Assembly: GCA_012295275.1 (NCBI GenBank)
Contig: CM022665.1
Coordinates: 12,517,976-12,581,975 of the forward strand
Reading direction: 5' to 3'
Length of the DNA: 64,000 nt
Origin: Chrysomallon squamiferum
Taxonomy: Eukaryota; Mollusca; Gastropoda; Neomphalida; Peltospiridae
A program made the translations under genes and the position numbers. Positions within the stretch are counted from its first letter, which is position 1. Each line of letters begins with the position of its first letter. Below are positions 38,701-50,600 of this stretch, piece by piece. The notes beneath the pieces were generated by a model, which saw nothing but the letters and a program-made list of their open reading frames with translations, was not told the DNA's origin and made no database searches.

Positions 38701-41700
38701 AAAAACAAATATTAGATACAGTATTTATATAGCCTTTTCTGTCCATATAGAATATTTATGACTGTATGAAATCAGTATTGCTATTTAATCTGCTTCAGCG
38801 TTCAGGGTTACATTTCTCATTGATATAATCATGTATCTAATTCACAGACTATCCAGTGCTTTTCAAATACAGTAATGTGTACATGTACATAAAACCACGA
38901 GCCCTAACATTATAATGAGAAGTCTTTAAGCAAATATTCATTGATTCATTGTATATATTATGTGTACAATTATAATGAAAATAGTTAGATTTTCTTAACT
39001 TACAAGAATCACAAATACCTACACAACGCTATGGAAGAAGACCATTTGGTGTTGGGCTTCTTGTGGCAGGATATGATGTAAGTGTTCTTTACAGGCCCTC
39101 TTTATATTACTGTTATTACAAATATATTTTTTATTTTTTTGGGTTAAACATACATAAATAAAATAATTTTCTTCATTATCCATCTTCTGAAATGGTTTGT
39201 AAAATGATATTCTGTGTCATTGGTATTTCAGTAGAATCAGTTACATAAATAAATTGCTGTTGCTGTATATTAGTTGTGAAGTATATTCAGTGTCTTATAT
39301 TTTGTTTTAAAAAAACAAAATGGGGGAGAGAGACGGAGATGATGTTAGAGACAGATTTTATTATAGTTGATTTTAAAAGATATGCAGTTTCTATCAGTTA
39401 AGCTAATTTTGATTTAACTGATTACTGAAAGTTAGATCATTTATAATAAACATATAAAATTTAAAACAAAAGAAATCTTATGGAAAATATGTTCATAATT
39501 TTTTAATCCTTTTTTCTTTTTTTTCTTTTTTTAATTCTCTACTGTAAAGTGTCATGCCATATAAATGAGGAGAAATATGTAGTTTGAAATTTTATATATA
39601 TATATATATATACACAGAGACATATAAACACACACACACACACACATTTGTTTTTATTTATTTTATTTTTTGGCAGGACATGGGTCCTCATATATATCAG
39701 ACTTGTCCTTCAGCAAACTTTTATGATTGCAAAGCCATGGCTATTGGAGCACGCTCTCAGTCTGCAAGAACTTACCTTGAAAGAAATTTAGACAAATTTT
39801 TAGATTGTAAGAAATTTAGACAAATTTTCATTAATATGTACCAGTTAGTTTTTATCTAGATTATTTTTTTTTTTTAGGTTTTTAAAGATGAAATTTATCC
39901 TACGTTAAAGAATGGTTGATTTACCTTTGAAAAAAAGCTGTAGAATTAACTATTTAAAAATTACCTTGTTGTAAACATGATGATGAAATATTACTAAATT
40001 TATTACCATATTTCATAACAGTTACCTTGTATAAATATTTTAGATTTCTTTTTATGTTGCTGTTTTTTAAAGCAGTTTATGAGTTGCTTCAGACAGTTTT
40101 TTTTTTAGGTTTTTTTTATCTTGTAATAAACACAATTTTTATTTTAGGTTCTTTGGAAGAACTTGCAAAACATGGCTTGAGAGCATTAAGAGATACATTA
40201 CCACAGGAAGTTGAATTGACTACAAAGGTAAACTTGTAATTAAAATCTGCAAGGAACTGTGGGAAACTTAAAATTATGAATAAGCATTTTATTATTAGTA
40301 TACAGAAAGGGAGATAATTTAATCTCAAAAAATTAAATCAAACAGAACTGATATTAGCTTAGGTCTCTTAAGTACCTTTATTTTAGTTTATAACAAAAAC
40401 AGTCTTAACTTTGCTGATAACAAATCACAAAATTTTATTTAACTGAACTCAGATATTTTAGATATGTTTCCTCATCTATATATATTTTTTTATTCTCTTT
40501 AGTATAATGTTTCTCCTTTATATTTTTTTTTTTTTTTTATTTTTTTTTTTTTTTTTTCAGTGCTTTTATTTTATTTTAATACTAAATGAAAATTGTTTTA
40601 TTTTTTTTAATTTTTTTTTATTATTCTCTCCAGAATTGTTCTGTGGGTATTGTTGGTGAAGGCATGGACTTCACAATCTTTGATGATGATGCAGTGTCAA
40701 CTTATGTATCCTTTTCAGTTCAAAGAGTTCTTATTCAGAAAAATATTCAGCCTCAATATTAATAATACTGCAATATTTTTTATCAGTAAATCTAAAACTA
40801 AAAGATATATTTTCTTCTTTTTTTTCTTTCTGTGGAAATGATTTATAATTTTTGTTATTATTATTTTTTCAAATCATTCTAAATGTAATGTTTTTGCTAT
40901 AATATATTTATTCTCTTGTGCAGATTTTCTTTGAACTTTTTTTTTTTGTTGTTTTCTATGAGTATTTTCTACAGTATTATCATCTGTAATTGACATACGT
41001 ATGTAGTTTTTTTCTTAATGTAAATCAGCTGTCTATGATTGAAGGAGAAGAAAGATCAACTCCAGCTGCTTCTGAAGAACCACCAGCTGATGTGAGTTCT
41101 AAAATTGGGAAAGGCTTCATATGTATTGTCTTTTTACAATTGTCTATTACATACATATATTTGGTTTTTTATCTGATACTATCATTATCTTTTAATAATA
41201 ATGTGAGTAGGTGTGCCATACAGATATCTAACTACATACAGTGAGAGATGGCAGACCTGCCATCACTTACAACAAGTTCACTCGTCATTCATCAGCAATG
41301 GCAGTAATATTTTCTGTACCATCCCTTCATTTAATTTGCACCAGTTACGCCAATTCCTGCCATCCCTTTCACAAATGCTGGGGATATCTCTCCATACCCA
41401 CCTAGCAGTCTGTGAATTAAAAGGAACAAAAAAGTTAATTAAACTAATGATCTTAGTGTATATTCCAGTTTCAGTAACAAACAAAAAACTTATGAGCAGA
41501 AGTTTGCTATTTACTTAAATGTTGTTAGAAAGGTTTTGTCAAATTTTCTACTTTATTTATTATTAAATGTACCTTTTTTTTTTTTTTATCATCTACATCA
41601 TCATCATTTTCATTATCATTATTGTCAGCATTATGATCATGATCATTATCATTATTGTCAACATGATCATCATCATTATTAATATTATCATTATTTTTAT

Positions 41701-41849
41701 TATTATTTATTATTACATTATTATTGTCACCATCATTATCATTATTATTATTATTTCAGGCTGCAATGGATACTGAACGGACAGATGAAAGCAGTCAGCA
41801 ACCTGAAACTAGTGGTTCAGGACCTCCACCAGAGGGCATGGATCAGTAA
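35781..41849 (+). CDS. PSMA1: PSMA1, 20S proteasome subunit alpha type-1, about 11 exons (282 aa)
   Basis: Exons: 35781-35783 (proposed ATG only), 36909-36953, 37337-37438, 37796-37899, 38410-38498, 39007-39077, 39677-39806, 40148-40227, 40634-40705, 41029-41091, 41760-41849. The total is 849 nt, in frame. The product is a structural, non-catalytic subunit of the outer alpha ring of the 20S proteasome, in cytosol and nucleus. The alpha-subunit signature is present at the N-terminus ([20 protein letters not shown]), followed by [14 protein letters not shown]-like sequence, [17 protein letters not shown] and [15 protein letters not shown]. The C-terminal tail is acidic and Pro-rich and slightly longer than the human one (263 aa). 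Exon 2 starts exactly at the residue after the initiator Met. The initiator must therefore come from an upstream exon, and ATG/GTATTT at 35781 is the best of several candidates. All exons from 36909 on are secure; the first is not. Confidence 0.93.
41500..41758. repeat. Degenerate (ATT/ATC)n tract before PSMA1 last exon
   Basis: A long run of ATT, ATC and GATC-like trinucleotides (about 41575-41757) fills the polypyrimidine position of the last intron. The acceptor TTTCAG at 41754-41759 still ends it. Confidence 0.8.
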
Positions 41850-41949
41850 CTGTCACACATGAAATCATTCATCATTGTAATCAATTTCACTATGGAACTA
41901 AATGGATGATACATCTTCTCCCTAAATATACCGACACAAACCAAGAACT

Positions 41950-42315
41950 GCAGTCTTATTTTATATGTTTAGATGTATTTAGACACTCTTCCTGGCACAT
42001 TAATTGATTGATGTTATTAGTTATTAGACATTATTAATAACATCTGATATCTTTTCAGTTTTGGATGTCCATTTTTTTCAATAACAAATGTACATCTGAA
42101 GCTAGTACCTCCTCTATCCAGGTACATATATAAGATTCATTTTCCATGAAGATACTGATCACTGTTCTACCTAGGCATTTTATTTTATATATTTAGAAAA
42201 CTTATAAGATGGAGTTGTATTTAAACACTCTTCCTCAAATATTGATTGATTAATTGGTTATTAGGCATTTTCGATTTTGGATGTACATGTCTGTGAATAA
42301 GAAATGTACATACAT
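41950..42315 (+). repeat. Diverged tandem duplication in PSMA1 3' UTR
   Basis: Copy one (about 41950-42105) and copy two (about 42172-42315) share the same ordered blocks: TTTTATAT.TTTAGA, AAACACTCTTCCT or AGACACTCTTCCT, ATTGATTGAT, TTATTAG.CATT, TTTTGGATGT and AAATGTACAT. Spacing between copies is about 220 bases. Confidence 0.6.
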
Positions 42316-42480
42316 AACATCCTTATTTACAAAACAGTGTTATATATTAATTGATAACCAACATTGTTTTTTGCTGGAGATTTTTGTGACATTACAAAGA
42401 ACGGAGAATTGTGTACCATTATGATTGGTGGTTAAAATGTTATCTTTGATGTTTGCTTGATGTTCAGGCCATGTTTATCA

Positions 42481-42486
42481 AATAAA
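42481..42486 (+). terminator. Candidate PSMA1 polyadenylation signal
   Basis: AATAAAAG, about 630 bases after the stop, followed by TTTTTTCTTTATATCC and GTTTGTTGTAT, a U/GU-rich downstream element. A second AATAAA occurs near 42751. Confidence 0.45.
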
Positions 42487-43854
42487 AGTTAGCTGATATT
42501 TTTTCTTTATATCCTCCTAGTTTGTTGTATTTAAATCATTACAAACATCAATCATTTCTGTCCGAATAAGAAACATTAAAAGCCATTTTCATTTTACTGA
42601 AAGATGAATACCTTTTTGCTTTTTAACACAGTATGTGATTGTTGATTGTTGTTATTATTAGGTTTTAACCTCTTCAGTACATTTTTTGATTTCTATAATG
42701 ATTGTGAATTAGACTTCCTCTTTGCCCTTATGGACAATTTCAACAATCAAAATAAACTGAATTGAAACAGAATCTCTGATACAAAAAAACATATATTTAC
42801 TAGCCTAGACAATGCCAGGATATCTTCTAACATGTTCAAAGTTCAGCATAGATGCTACAATTCTGGCAGTGAGAGTGGGTGAGGGGGAAATGCTGCACTG
42901 ATGTTTTTAATTTTCAACATTTCTTACGTTTTTTATCTTGCTATTAAAATTATTTTCAGAAAAGTTTGTGAAACGGCACTCTTGCATATATTTGCTATTG
43001 GATGCTGATGGCCATCTTAGCAGTGATTAGATAAATGGTGACTTTGTTATCACAACATGAGATGAACCTGCCTATTTTGATTTGAAACAACAGATCTTTT
43101 ATATTTTGTACAAAATTAATAATTATTGAAGACACCATCAACTCAAACATTTACTCCAGGACATCATCTCATGTTTTTCAAATCTTCAGAATATAAAGGG
43201 GGAAAATGTTAAAGTAGCAAAATAATAAAATGTCAAAATTCCTTTAGTGGAGTCATGTGTCGATTATTAATTCTTAATGTTATGGGATCAAACTGAAAAA
43301 GAACTGATAAAGGAAATTTCCATGACTTTAAAACTGACGGGCAGTAAAAAACAGTAAGGCTGGTTCTGATTACTAATAAAAAGGAAATTATTTTTCTTTC
43401 AACTTAAAAAACCACTGCTTCTCTGTTTGAGTGATTCAATCAGTGAAATAAAATTAGATATATTAAATAATTGACTGTAATTAAATGTAATTTGTTTTAT
43501 GCATTTAAACGGATCTAACCAGAGGGATCTGTACTGTATATTTGAAATTTTTCTAGAATTTCAGTTTGTTACCCAGACAGAATGGGTAGCATAATAAGAG
43601 AAAATTTTATTATTTTTACGTTCTTTCTAAAATATACAGTTAACATATTAAAACGCCTTCTAAATATATGGTGAGACATCTATATATTTTCAAATTAACT
43701 TAATGTCAGTAAAAACCCGCTATGTCAGTTTACGTTGGTATGGCCATAAATATTTGTTACTTCTGTTCCACATATCAACCCATGGATCTTTGAGGCATTA
43801 CTGTACAAAATAATCTAACCGTGAAAATGAGACACAGTAATGTCTAACAGTTAA

Positions 43855-43966
43855 TAACTGTCAGAAATATAAGGAGATGTGGTTAACATTAACCAATCAA
43901 CCTTACCAAAACAAAGAGTTGTTATTTTTAAATCATTTGGTATCAGTTTTGCCACAAATAATAGGT
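43855..43966 (+). promoter_or_regulatory. PAH-copy-1 promoter, homologous to 59268-59400
   Basis: Contains the block TGTGGTTAACATTAACCAAT and then CAACCTTAC, which recurs with few changes before the second PAH exon 1. Both hold a CCAAT element and a near-palindrome GGTTAACATTAACC. The latter resembles an HNF1 site but its spacer is one base short. HNF1 control of PAH is known in mammals; here it is only suggested. Confidence 0.5.
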
Positions 43967-44431
43967 ATGGATGCACCATTTGCTAAACTAAGACATTTTG
44001 AAAATGACAATGGACGAAAGGTATGTTATATATTAAATACAGAAATCAGTTTCATAAATAATAATAATACATTTTTAATTTTTAATTTTTTTATTATTAA
44101 TTTTTTTTTTTTTTTTACTTAGCGCATTTGAACTGTCATTCATTTTTCTAGTAGAACAGATTCATTGAACAAAAGTGCATATGTTATATGATTATATGTG
44201 AGTGACAGAGAGAGAGAGAGAGAGAGAATAAATTAGAAAATAAAGCTTGGAAAATGACATCTCAGCACATAGAGCAAACCTGCTGTACATTTATTATTTG
44301 TTTGGAGTTTTTACACAGAAGTGAAACATACAATATACTCTGTAGACTAATTTTGACAGTAAACAGAAATTTTTATTAATGTTGTTGGTATGTTCTCAAA
44401 ACTGGCAGTCTCCAGATTATGTAATTGGTGA

Positions 44432-44460
44432 GGAAATGGGAAAACTGGTGTGAGCAATTA
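44432..44460 (+). repeat. Direct repeat flanking the FLYWCH ORF, left copy
   Basis: Starts GAAATGGGAAAACTGGTGTG and ends near AGCAATTA. It matches 45222-45250 with few differences. The pair brackets the FLYWCH ORF at a distance of about 790 bases. Confidence 0.5.
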
Positions 44461-44719
44461 AGGCCAATTTAGAGGCATGAAGAACAGAGGGGGCGATTAA
44501 CAAGATTAACTTTAATGAGCAGTGAAGATCAGAGGTGAGCCGGAATAGAGATTGCAAGAAAATTAATGTATGGAGACATGAAATTAATGTTGTATCTCAG
44601 TAAAATTTGGAGACAGGAAATACTGCCACTTTTAACAAGATCAATTAAAATAAAATTTGCAGACAGGAAATACTACCTATATAAATACTGTACAGTCATG
44701 ATGTTTGTTATGTTTGATC

Positions 44720-45061
44720 ATGGCTGCGAAGAGAGAAATTTTGGACGGCAGAAAACCAGGTGCGGACCTCATACTTGGATATAAGCATGCACGGCAGATT
44801 AATAACAAGAATGATACAGTACCATGGAGATGTTTGTATTTGAGGTGCCTTGCCACCGTGACTACTACACCGGTTGGGACTGTGGTCAGGAGAGGTAGAG
44901 ACCACATCCATTCCTCGGATGAGAGCAAAGTTGCTGTCCACCTAGTGACCAACACCATGCGGAAGCGAGCATGGGGGGAGCTGACCAGTATCCCAAAGAT
45001 ACATGAAGAGGAGAGGAAGAAGTTGTTGACCACAGGACATAGCTTCCAAAACTTCGTATAA
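44720..45061 (+). CDS. FLYWCH-type zinc-finger ORF (113 aa), transposon-derived
   Basis: An ATG-initiated open frame inside PAH intron 1. The segment LILGYKHARQINNKND, then WRC, a second Cys four residues on, an alternating hydrophobic strand, and DHIH fit the FLYWCH Cys2His2 domain (pattern W-x-C-x4-C ... H-x-H) at about residues 13-75. A basic tail follows (MRKRAWGELTS, EEERKKLL). FLYWCH domains commonly sit at the N-terminus of Mutator-like transposases and of host genes derived from them, and bind DNA or protein. No transposase core is visible next to it, so it is either a truncated element or a small exapted gene. The DNA is GC-richer than its surroundings. Direct repeats flank it. Confidence 0.5.
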   Translation: MAAKREILDGRKPGADLILGYKHARQINNKNDTVPWRCLYLRCLATVTTTPVGTVVRRGRDHIHSSDESKVAVHLVTNTMRKRAWGELTSIPKIHEEERKKLLTTGHSFQNFV

Positions 45062-45221
45062 TTCTATTTTTGTTTCTTTCCAGAAAGAAGAGTAAAATAT
45101 TTCTTGTGTAGATTGTGACTGATTGTCCTACAAATTGTGGACAAAAGTACATCAATTAAGGTGATGGGCCATCAACTAAGGTGACAGAACACCAATTAGT
45201 AAGGGTGAGCAGTAAACTGCC

Positions 45222-45250
45222 AGAAATGGAACAACTGGTGTGTCCAATTG
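45222..45250 (+). repeat. Direct repeat flanking the FLYWCH ORF, right copy
   Basis: Starts GAAATGGAACAACTGGTGTG and ends near TCCAATTG, matching the left copy at 44432-44460. Too diverged to be a fresh target-site duplication; more likely an internal repeat of an element. Confidence 0.5.
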
Positions 45251-46193
45251 AGATGTGTTATAATCTCACTGCCAGAATCGGGAATAAACCATGTTGTTAT
45301 CGTTGCTCTTCATCTTGTTATTATCATTATTATTATGTTTTTGTTTTGCACGCTTTCAGTTTCACAAAAAAAGGGAAATGACAACATCTATGAATCTTCA
45401 TGCATCTTATTGCAATATATTATTATTAAAGTTTACTGAGTAATATAAAATAAAACAAAATGTATGTAAAGGGCAGGGGGGAGCAAGGCAAGCGGAACTT
45501 GTAAGACCAATAGGTTGGTATAACATATATATACGTAATATATATCACTGTCTAAAGAATAACAAACAAGATAGGGTTTCCAATTAAAGAGCTTTAATCT
45601 TAGTTAATTCCTGATACAGCAATGTTATAACAAACTGACCATGTCCATAAAACAAATTGTAATAAAAATTCTACAGTTGTAAAACTAAAAACATCAAACC
45701 AAAACAAAAATCCTGATGTTTAGATAAAAAGATAATTATAAACAAATATATTCAACAAACATAATCAAATACATAATATACAGTTCAATAAAATAAAATC
45801 TGAGGAGAATTCAGTTACATGCATTTTAATATTAATCTCAGCTGTTAAAGTTTATTCCATCCTAACTGTTTCACCCCATCCCATGTGTTAAATGTAACCT
45901 TAAATGAAAGCAATTAACTTCAGCAGGGTTTCTTTTCATTTTTGTAGTACAGCATGAAACTCTAGCTAACACCAGATTAATGGGTGTGATTTCATGTTTA
46001 TCTGTTCCTGGCATACTAATACTAATACCCTATTATAATAATTTGTACCACATATGCTATATAACAATTACACATAAATATAAAACATATGCAATGTTGT
46101 AAGTAGTGATGTCAGTAACACTTACCCCACTCGACCAGTGTCGCCACCTGAACAGAAATAATATGTATCAGTTGTGTTTACTTTTAAATATGC

Positions 46194-46317
46194 AGTGGTA
46201 CCTCGAGTTACAAGTGCCCCAACTTACGAGTTTTCCGAGTTACGAGCAGCCACCCGGTCGATTTGTGCTTTGAGTTGCGAGACAAAATCCGAGTTATGAG
46301 CGAGCGTGGAGTCAACA
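46194..46317. repeat. Dispersed repeat with reiterated GAGTTACGAG motifs
   Basis: Starts GTGGTACCTCGAGTTACAAG. Variants of CGAGTTACGAG recur about five times (CTCGAGTTACAAG, AACTTACGAG, CCGAGTTACGAG, TTTGAGTTGCGAG, CCGAGTTATGAG). This has the look of the terminal region of a pogo/Tigger-like DNA transposon, but no transposase or opposite terminus is visible. It abuts the gypsy fragment at about 46318. Confidence 0.4.
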
Positions 46318-47456
46318 TGGCCAATTGATGGAATAGAAATACTTGGTGCCTTTCACTGCCTTGAGTGCTTCATCTACACGGGGAAGTGGATGCGCATCTT
46401 TGACAGTTTTTGCATTTAAGAGGCAGAAGTCTCCACATATTCTCAGCTTTCCACCGGACTTTCTAACAAGTACCAAAGCTGATACATAAGGTGAGTACTT
46501 GGGCGCAGAATGACTACAGCTACTTGGGTTTGCAGATAATCTTCTACTTCTTCCCACTGGTGGGTGGAACTCGGTGATAAAGGACTTTGATAGGAATATC
46601 ATCTGAGGTGGTAATTTTATGTTTAATGATGCTACAGTACCCTAGATCATGATTGCCTTTACTAAAAACATCATCAGAGTTGTAAACAAAATTACTTTAT
46701 TTTCTCCTCCTCCATACAAGTTAAGTTATCCCCAATGTCCAACTGGTTAAAAATTAAATCATCGCTGGAGATATTTCCAAGCTTTGAGTCACAGCTCTGT
46801 AATTCTACACTGAGTGGCTCACATGGCAGATATTGAATTATTGTGCCAATCCCCATTACAGTAACTCTGGTGCGTGGCTATAAATAAACGTCCTCATTTC
46901 AACAGGAGTCAATCCATTTGCCACTGTAATCAATTTTGGGCTCCCAACAACACACTTTGACAAATTGTCATCTGCCTCTGAAAGACCATCTAAAACAACA
47001 GTTCTCTGAATGCCTCTAGGGTACCTCCTTGTTGAGCCAGGAACAACCTGCCAGATCCAGCTAGGATTCGAACAGGTTTCTTACCAGCAACCCAAATGCC
47101 CCCAAAATATTCCTAGACCTAACAGTGTTAGACGTTCAAGACGCTTAGATCTGCTGGCAATACAGAGCCAAAATCTGCACCCATTCTTCGTTAGTGGTTT
47201 CCTGGGGAATATTGGTTAAGAAATCAGGACCAGTTTGCTGAGCCAGTCTGTGGTGGATCACACGAAGAATGTTACTGCCAGTTACTCCAGGTAGATGGTG
47301 TTTCCTCAAGGACATTAGAGAATCTGGTAAATTGTTTACCATTAAAAAAATAAAAAAAATAAAAAAGACCTGGGGAAAAGTTCTGCCTAAAATATGCAGA
47401 TCAGTTTCAAAATAGCCTTTAAAAGAAATGCTGTGACTATTTTGCTGCCGAAACAT
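46318..47456 (-). mobile_element. Truncated Ty3/gypsy retrotransposon fragment (protease-RT spacer and RT start)
   Basis: Read on the minus strand, 47456-47145 encodes a stretch with LPGVTGSNILRVIHH, like the region after the retroelement protease. The frame at 46602-46312 encodes VLVRKSGGKLRICGDFCLLN and then KTVKDAHPLPRVDEALKAVKG, followed by YFYSIN. This is the opening of the Ty3/gypsy reverse transcriptase; canonical elements have SxID at the last position. The coding is broken between these pieces and ends before the catalytic YxDD region. No LTRs, integrase or RNase H are seen. It is a dead fragment in reverse orientation inside PAH intron 1. Confidence 0.8.
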
Positions 47457-47610
47457 TAATAATCTGATCTTTATATAATAGGAAGCAATGGCTATTATTT
47501 CTCTATTCTACATGTATTCAGGCTATTAATAAAAAATACTAAAAAAAATATAAAACTTATTGTTGTGGGGGTTTTCAAACTAGGTTAAGAGTTGCTTGCA
47601 TTATAAACTG

Positions 47611-47642
<32 letters not shown>

Positions 47643-50600
47643 TAATTTATTTTCAGTGTAAATTAATTACCATAAATAATATTTTTACAGGGAAATATTA
47701 AAGGGCCTCATGCAAAAGGCTATGTGCAGGAATATCAAGACCGGGAGGGCAGCACTTCCCTGATTTTCTCCCTGCAAGAGAAGGTTGGAGCTTTGGCAGA
47801 AGCCTTGAAGATCTTTGAGGTAATTTTATATTAATTATCAAAATGATAATGATGGTGTTTATTTTTGTATCTCTGAATGTGTATATGATGATGATAATGA
47901 TGATGATAACAACTATAATTTTCAGAATCATCATGTAAACCTACATCACATTGAATCTCGACCATCAAAAGAAAACTCGGAGCTGTATGAATTTTTCGTG
48001 GCTTGTGATGACACTAAAGGAGGGTTGAAGGAAGCCATTGAAGAGTTAAAACATAAGACTGATGAACTTACTGTTTTGACAAGAAGCCATGGTGACCAGC
48101 CTGATGAAGGTATGTTTCAGTTTTGTTTTATTGAAATGAATTCATTTAATTGTGAGGGGTTTTCAGAAAACATTGTGAAATTTTTATTTCTCCAGATGTG
48201 TAACTTATCTTGTGTGAAACTAAAATAGTGGAGATTTTAAAAAATATATATATTTACAAAAATATTTTTTATTATTATTATTTTATAAGGTAATAGTGTG
48301 TTTGTGTTTTTGGTTTTGTGTTGTGTGTTGTGTGTTATGTGTTTATGGTTTAGTGTTTATGTTTTATTTTGATTTGTGTATGTGCAAAACACTTTAATTT
48401 TATTCTCTGTAATGATGCATGAAAATGTCTTTTATTGCAGCAAAATATATTTTACATTGTGCTGACATCTTCATAGAATAAGAAAACATTTCTCCTTCAG
48501 AAATGTGTATGAAAGAAAACAACATCATTACAAACTTTAAACTTGATAAATAGGGCACTGATACATCACCTTTTCTTCAGTGCAGTAATGTGATGGGTGG
48601 CTTTTTATAGGTCAGATTGTTTACTTGTATCACAAGTACACTGACAATAATTTATGTAGTGAAGCTATACATATTTATATAGTGTTTACTGTTCCACTTG
48701 TATTTTTTCCATGCCTGAAGGGTGTAGAGGCACTGAAGTAGTGCAATATAGAAAAATTAATAGACCATAACAAAATGTATGAAGTAAAATAATTCTGAAG
48801 TTTGGCATCTCCTAGGTAGAATTTATGGTGCTTGAACTTTTCGTATTTATTATTAAAATGTAAATGATGATGATGAATTAAATAAGCGAACAAATATTTT
48901 TTTAAATAATAATTTAATGCAAAATTGCCATATTTTCAGTTTATCATGAGCTTGTTATTTTATTTTCATAATATTGTTTTATTAACAAAGATTTGTGTCC
49001 AGTAACCAATAAACCATTTATATTCGAGTATACACAATGTATTTACATTATCTGCTTTTTAATTTGTTTTTGTGTTTTTGCATATGATGCATGAATGTTT
49101 GCTGAATATGCATATTACTTTAATTTCATTCTCTGTAATAAATTATATATTTTTTTTTTTTTTTTTTTATTTCCTGTGTTTTTCATGACTTAGAGCTGTT
49201 GTTTTCTTTACATTATGTAACCAGGGTGTACCTTAAAACTTAGACATGGTATAACAGGTTGGTAAATAAGATAAGCATTTGCACAGAATTTGAATTTAAG
49301 CAGTAGGAAAGTCATGGTGGTGGTATCTTAAACCTTACAACAGTCTTAAATAATGATAAAATCAGCTTTATTATAATGAGATAATTTTAAATGTAACAAG
49401 AATAGCAGCAACCTTTTTAATATTTTAACACTGAACTTCAGGAAAATTATTTATTTATTATTTTGGTTTGTTGTTAATTCGTGATGTCATATTATTTGTG
49501 TGTGTGTGTGTGTGTGTTTGTGTGCATGCATGATGATGATGATGATGAAAATGGAATGTTTTCCCCTCTATTTCAGTTCCCTGGTTTCCCAGGAACATCA
49601 AAGAACTGGACAGGTTTGCAAACCAGATTCTTAGCTACAGAGCTGAACTAGATGCCGATCACCCAGTAATTTTTATAGTAAAATATTAAAATATAACATA
49701 GATTATAATTATAATTATCGTTATTTATATTCTGCATAACCATTTTGTAAAATACACAACTGGCTCATCTTAATAGTAAATAAAATGTGTTGAGATGTCA
49801 TTAAACAAAATTAATTTATTCGGTTTTTACACCTATGTTAACATTCCTTTCTTGCATTTCAACTTGTACTTTATGAAACAGTGTTTCTTAAATTAGTGAA
49901 TGTTCATTTAAGTGTGAATGATATTTTTTTTTGGGGGGTGAATCAAATTAAAGGGAGAAGACTATGACAACAATTACCAAAAAAAGGTTTATAAATTTAG
50001 TCAGTAAATTAATTTTTGTAATAAAGACTCTAGGATGAAAGTCACTTAAATAATTTAAGAAGCATTGCTAAACAGTGATGCTGTGATAATTTAAAAACAG
50101 AGAAAAATGAGGAATATAAAACCTTTATTCCTGAAGATTGGCGTCTTCTATCAAAATACAATATGTAAAAGCTGTAGACTTAAATCTCCTCATAATATAT
50201 AATAAAGTAATATAATGTAGATGTATATGTGATATATTCATGTTTAATAACTTTCATACTTGTTCTTTTCAGGGTTTTACTGACCCTTTTACAGGGCAAG
50301 AAGAAAGGAGTTTGCTGATATTGCTTTCCATTACAAACAGTAAGAACAGTGATTCCTATAAATAAATTAAATACTCACAAACACACTTTCATGCACTCTC
50401 ACAAACATGCAGACACACAATACATACTCTTACTCATTCACAAGATTACATCTACACATACCTATCTGTATTTGTACATACAGAGAGAGAGAGAGGTAAT
50501 AATACTGAACACAGAAAGACAAATAGATAGAAGTATGCAAACAGAAATAAAAACAAAATCAAAATATTATTATTGTTTTAAAATATATTAGCTCTATGAA

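Larger units (their letters stand above)
44021..47690 (+). other. PAH copy 1 intron 1, a transposon-rich intron
   Basis: This 3.67 kb phase-0 intron has donor AAAG/GTATGT and acceptor TTTTTACAG. It begins with about 170 bases homologous to the intron of PAH copy 2. It then holds a short (GA)n near 44209, a FLYWCH ORF, a repeat with GAGTTACGAG motifs, and a reverse-oriented Ty3/gypsy fragment. The last 200 bases include a (TTTA)n run near 47610-47640. Confidence 0.7.

Noticed and set aside
41213-41518. Open frame in the last PSMA1 intron
   Set aside because: No domain, no splice context, and PSMA1 is complete without it; it may be repeat debris.
47010-47219. Plus-strand open frame in PAH intron 1
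   Set aside because: It is the antisense shadow of the minus-strand gypsy fragment.
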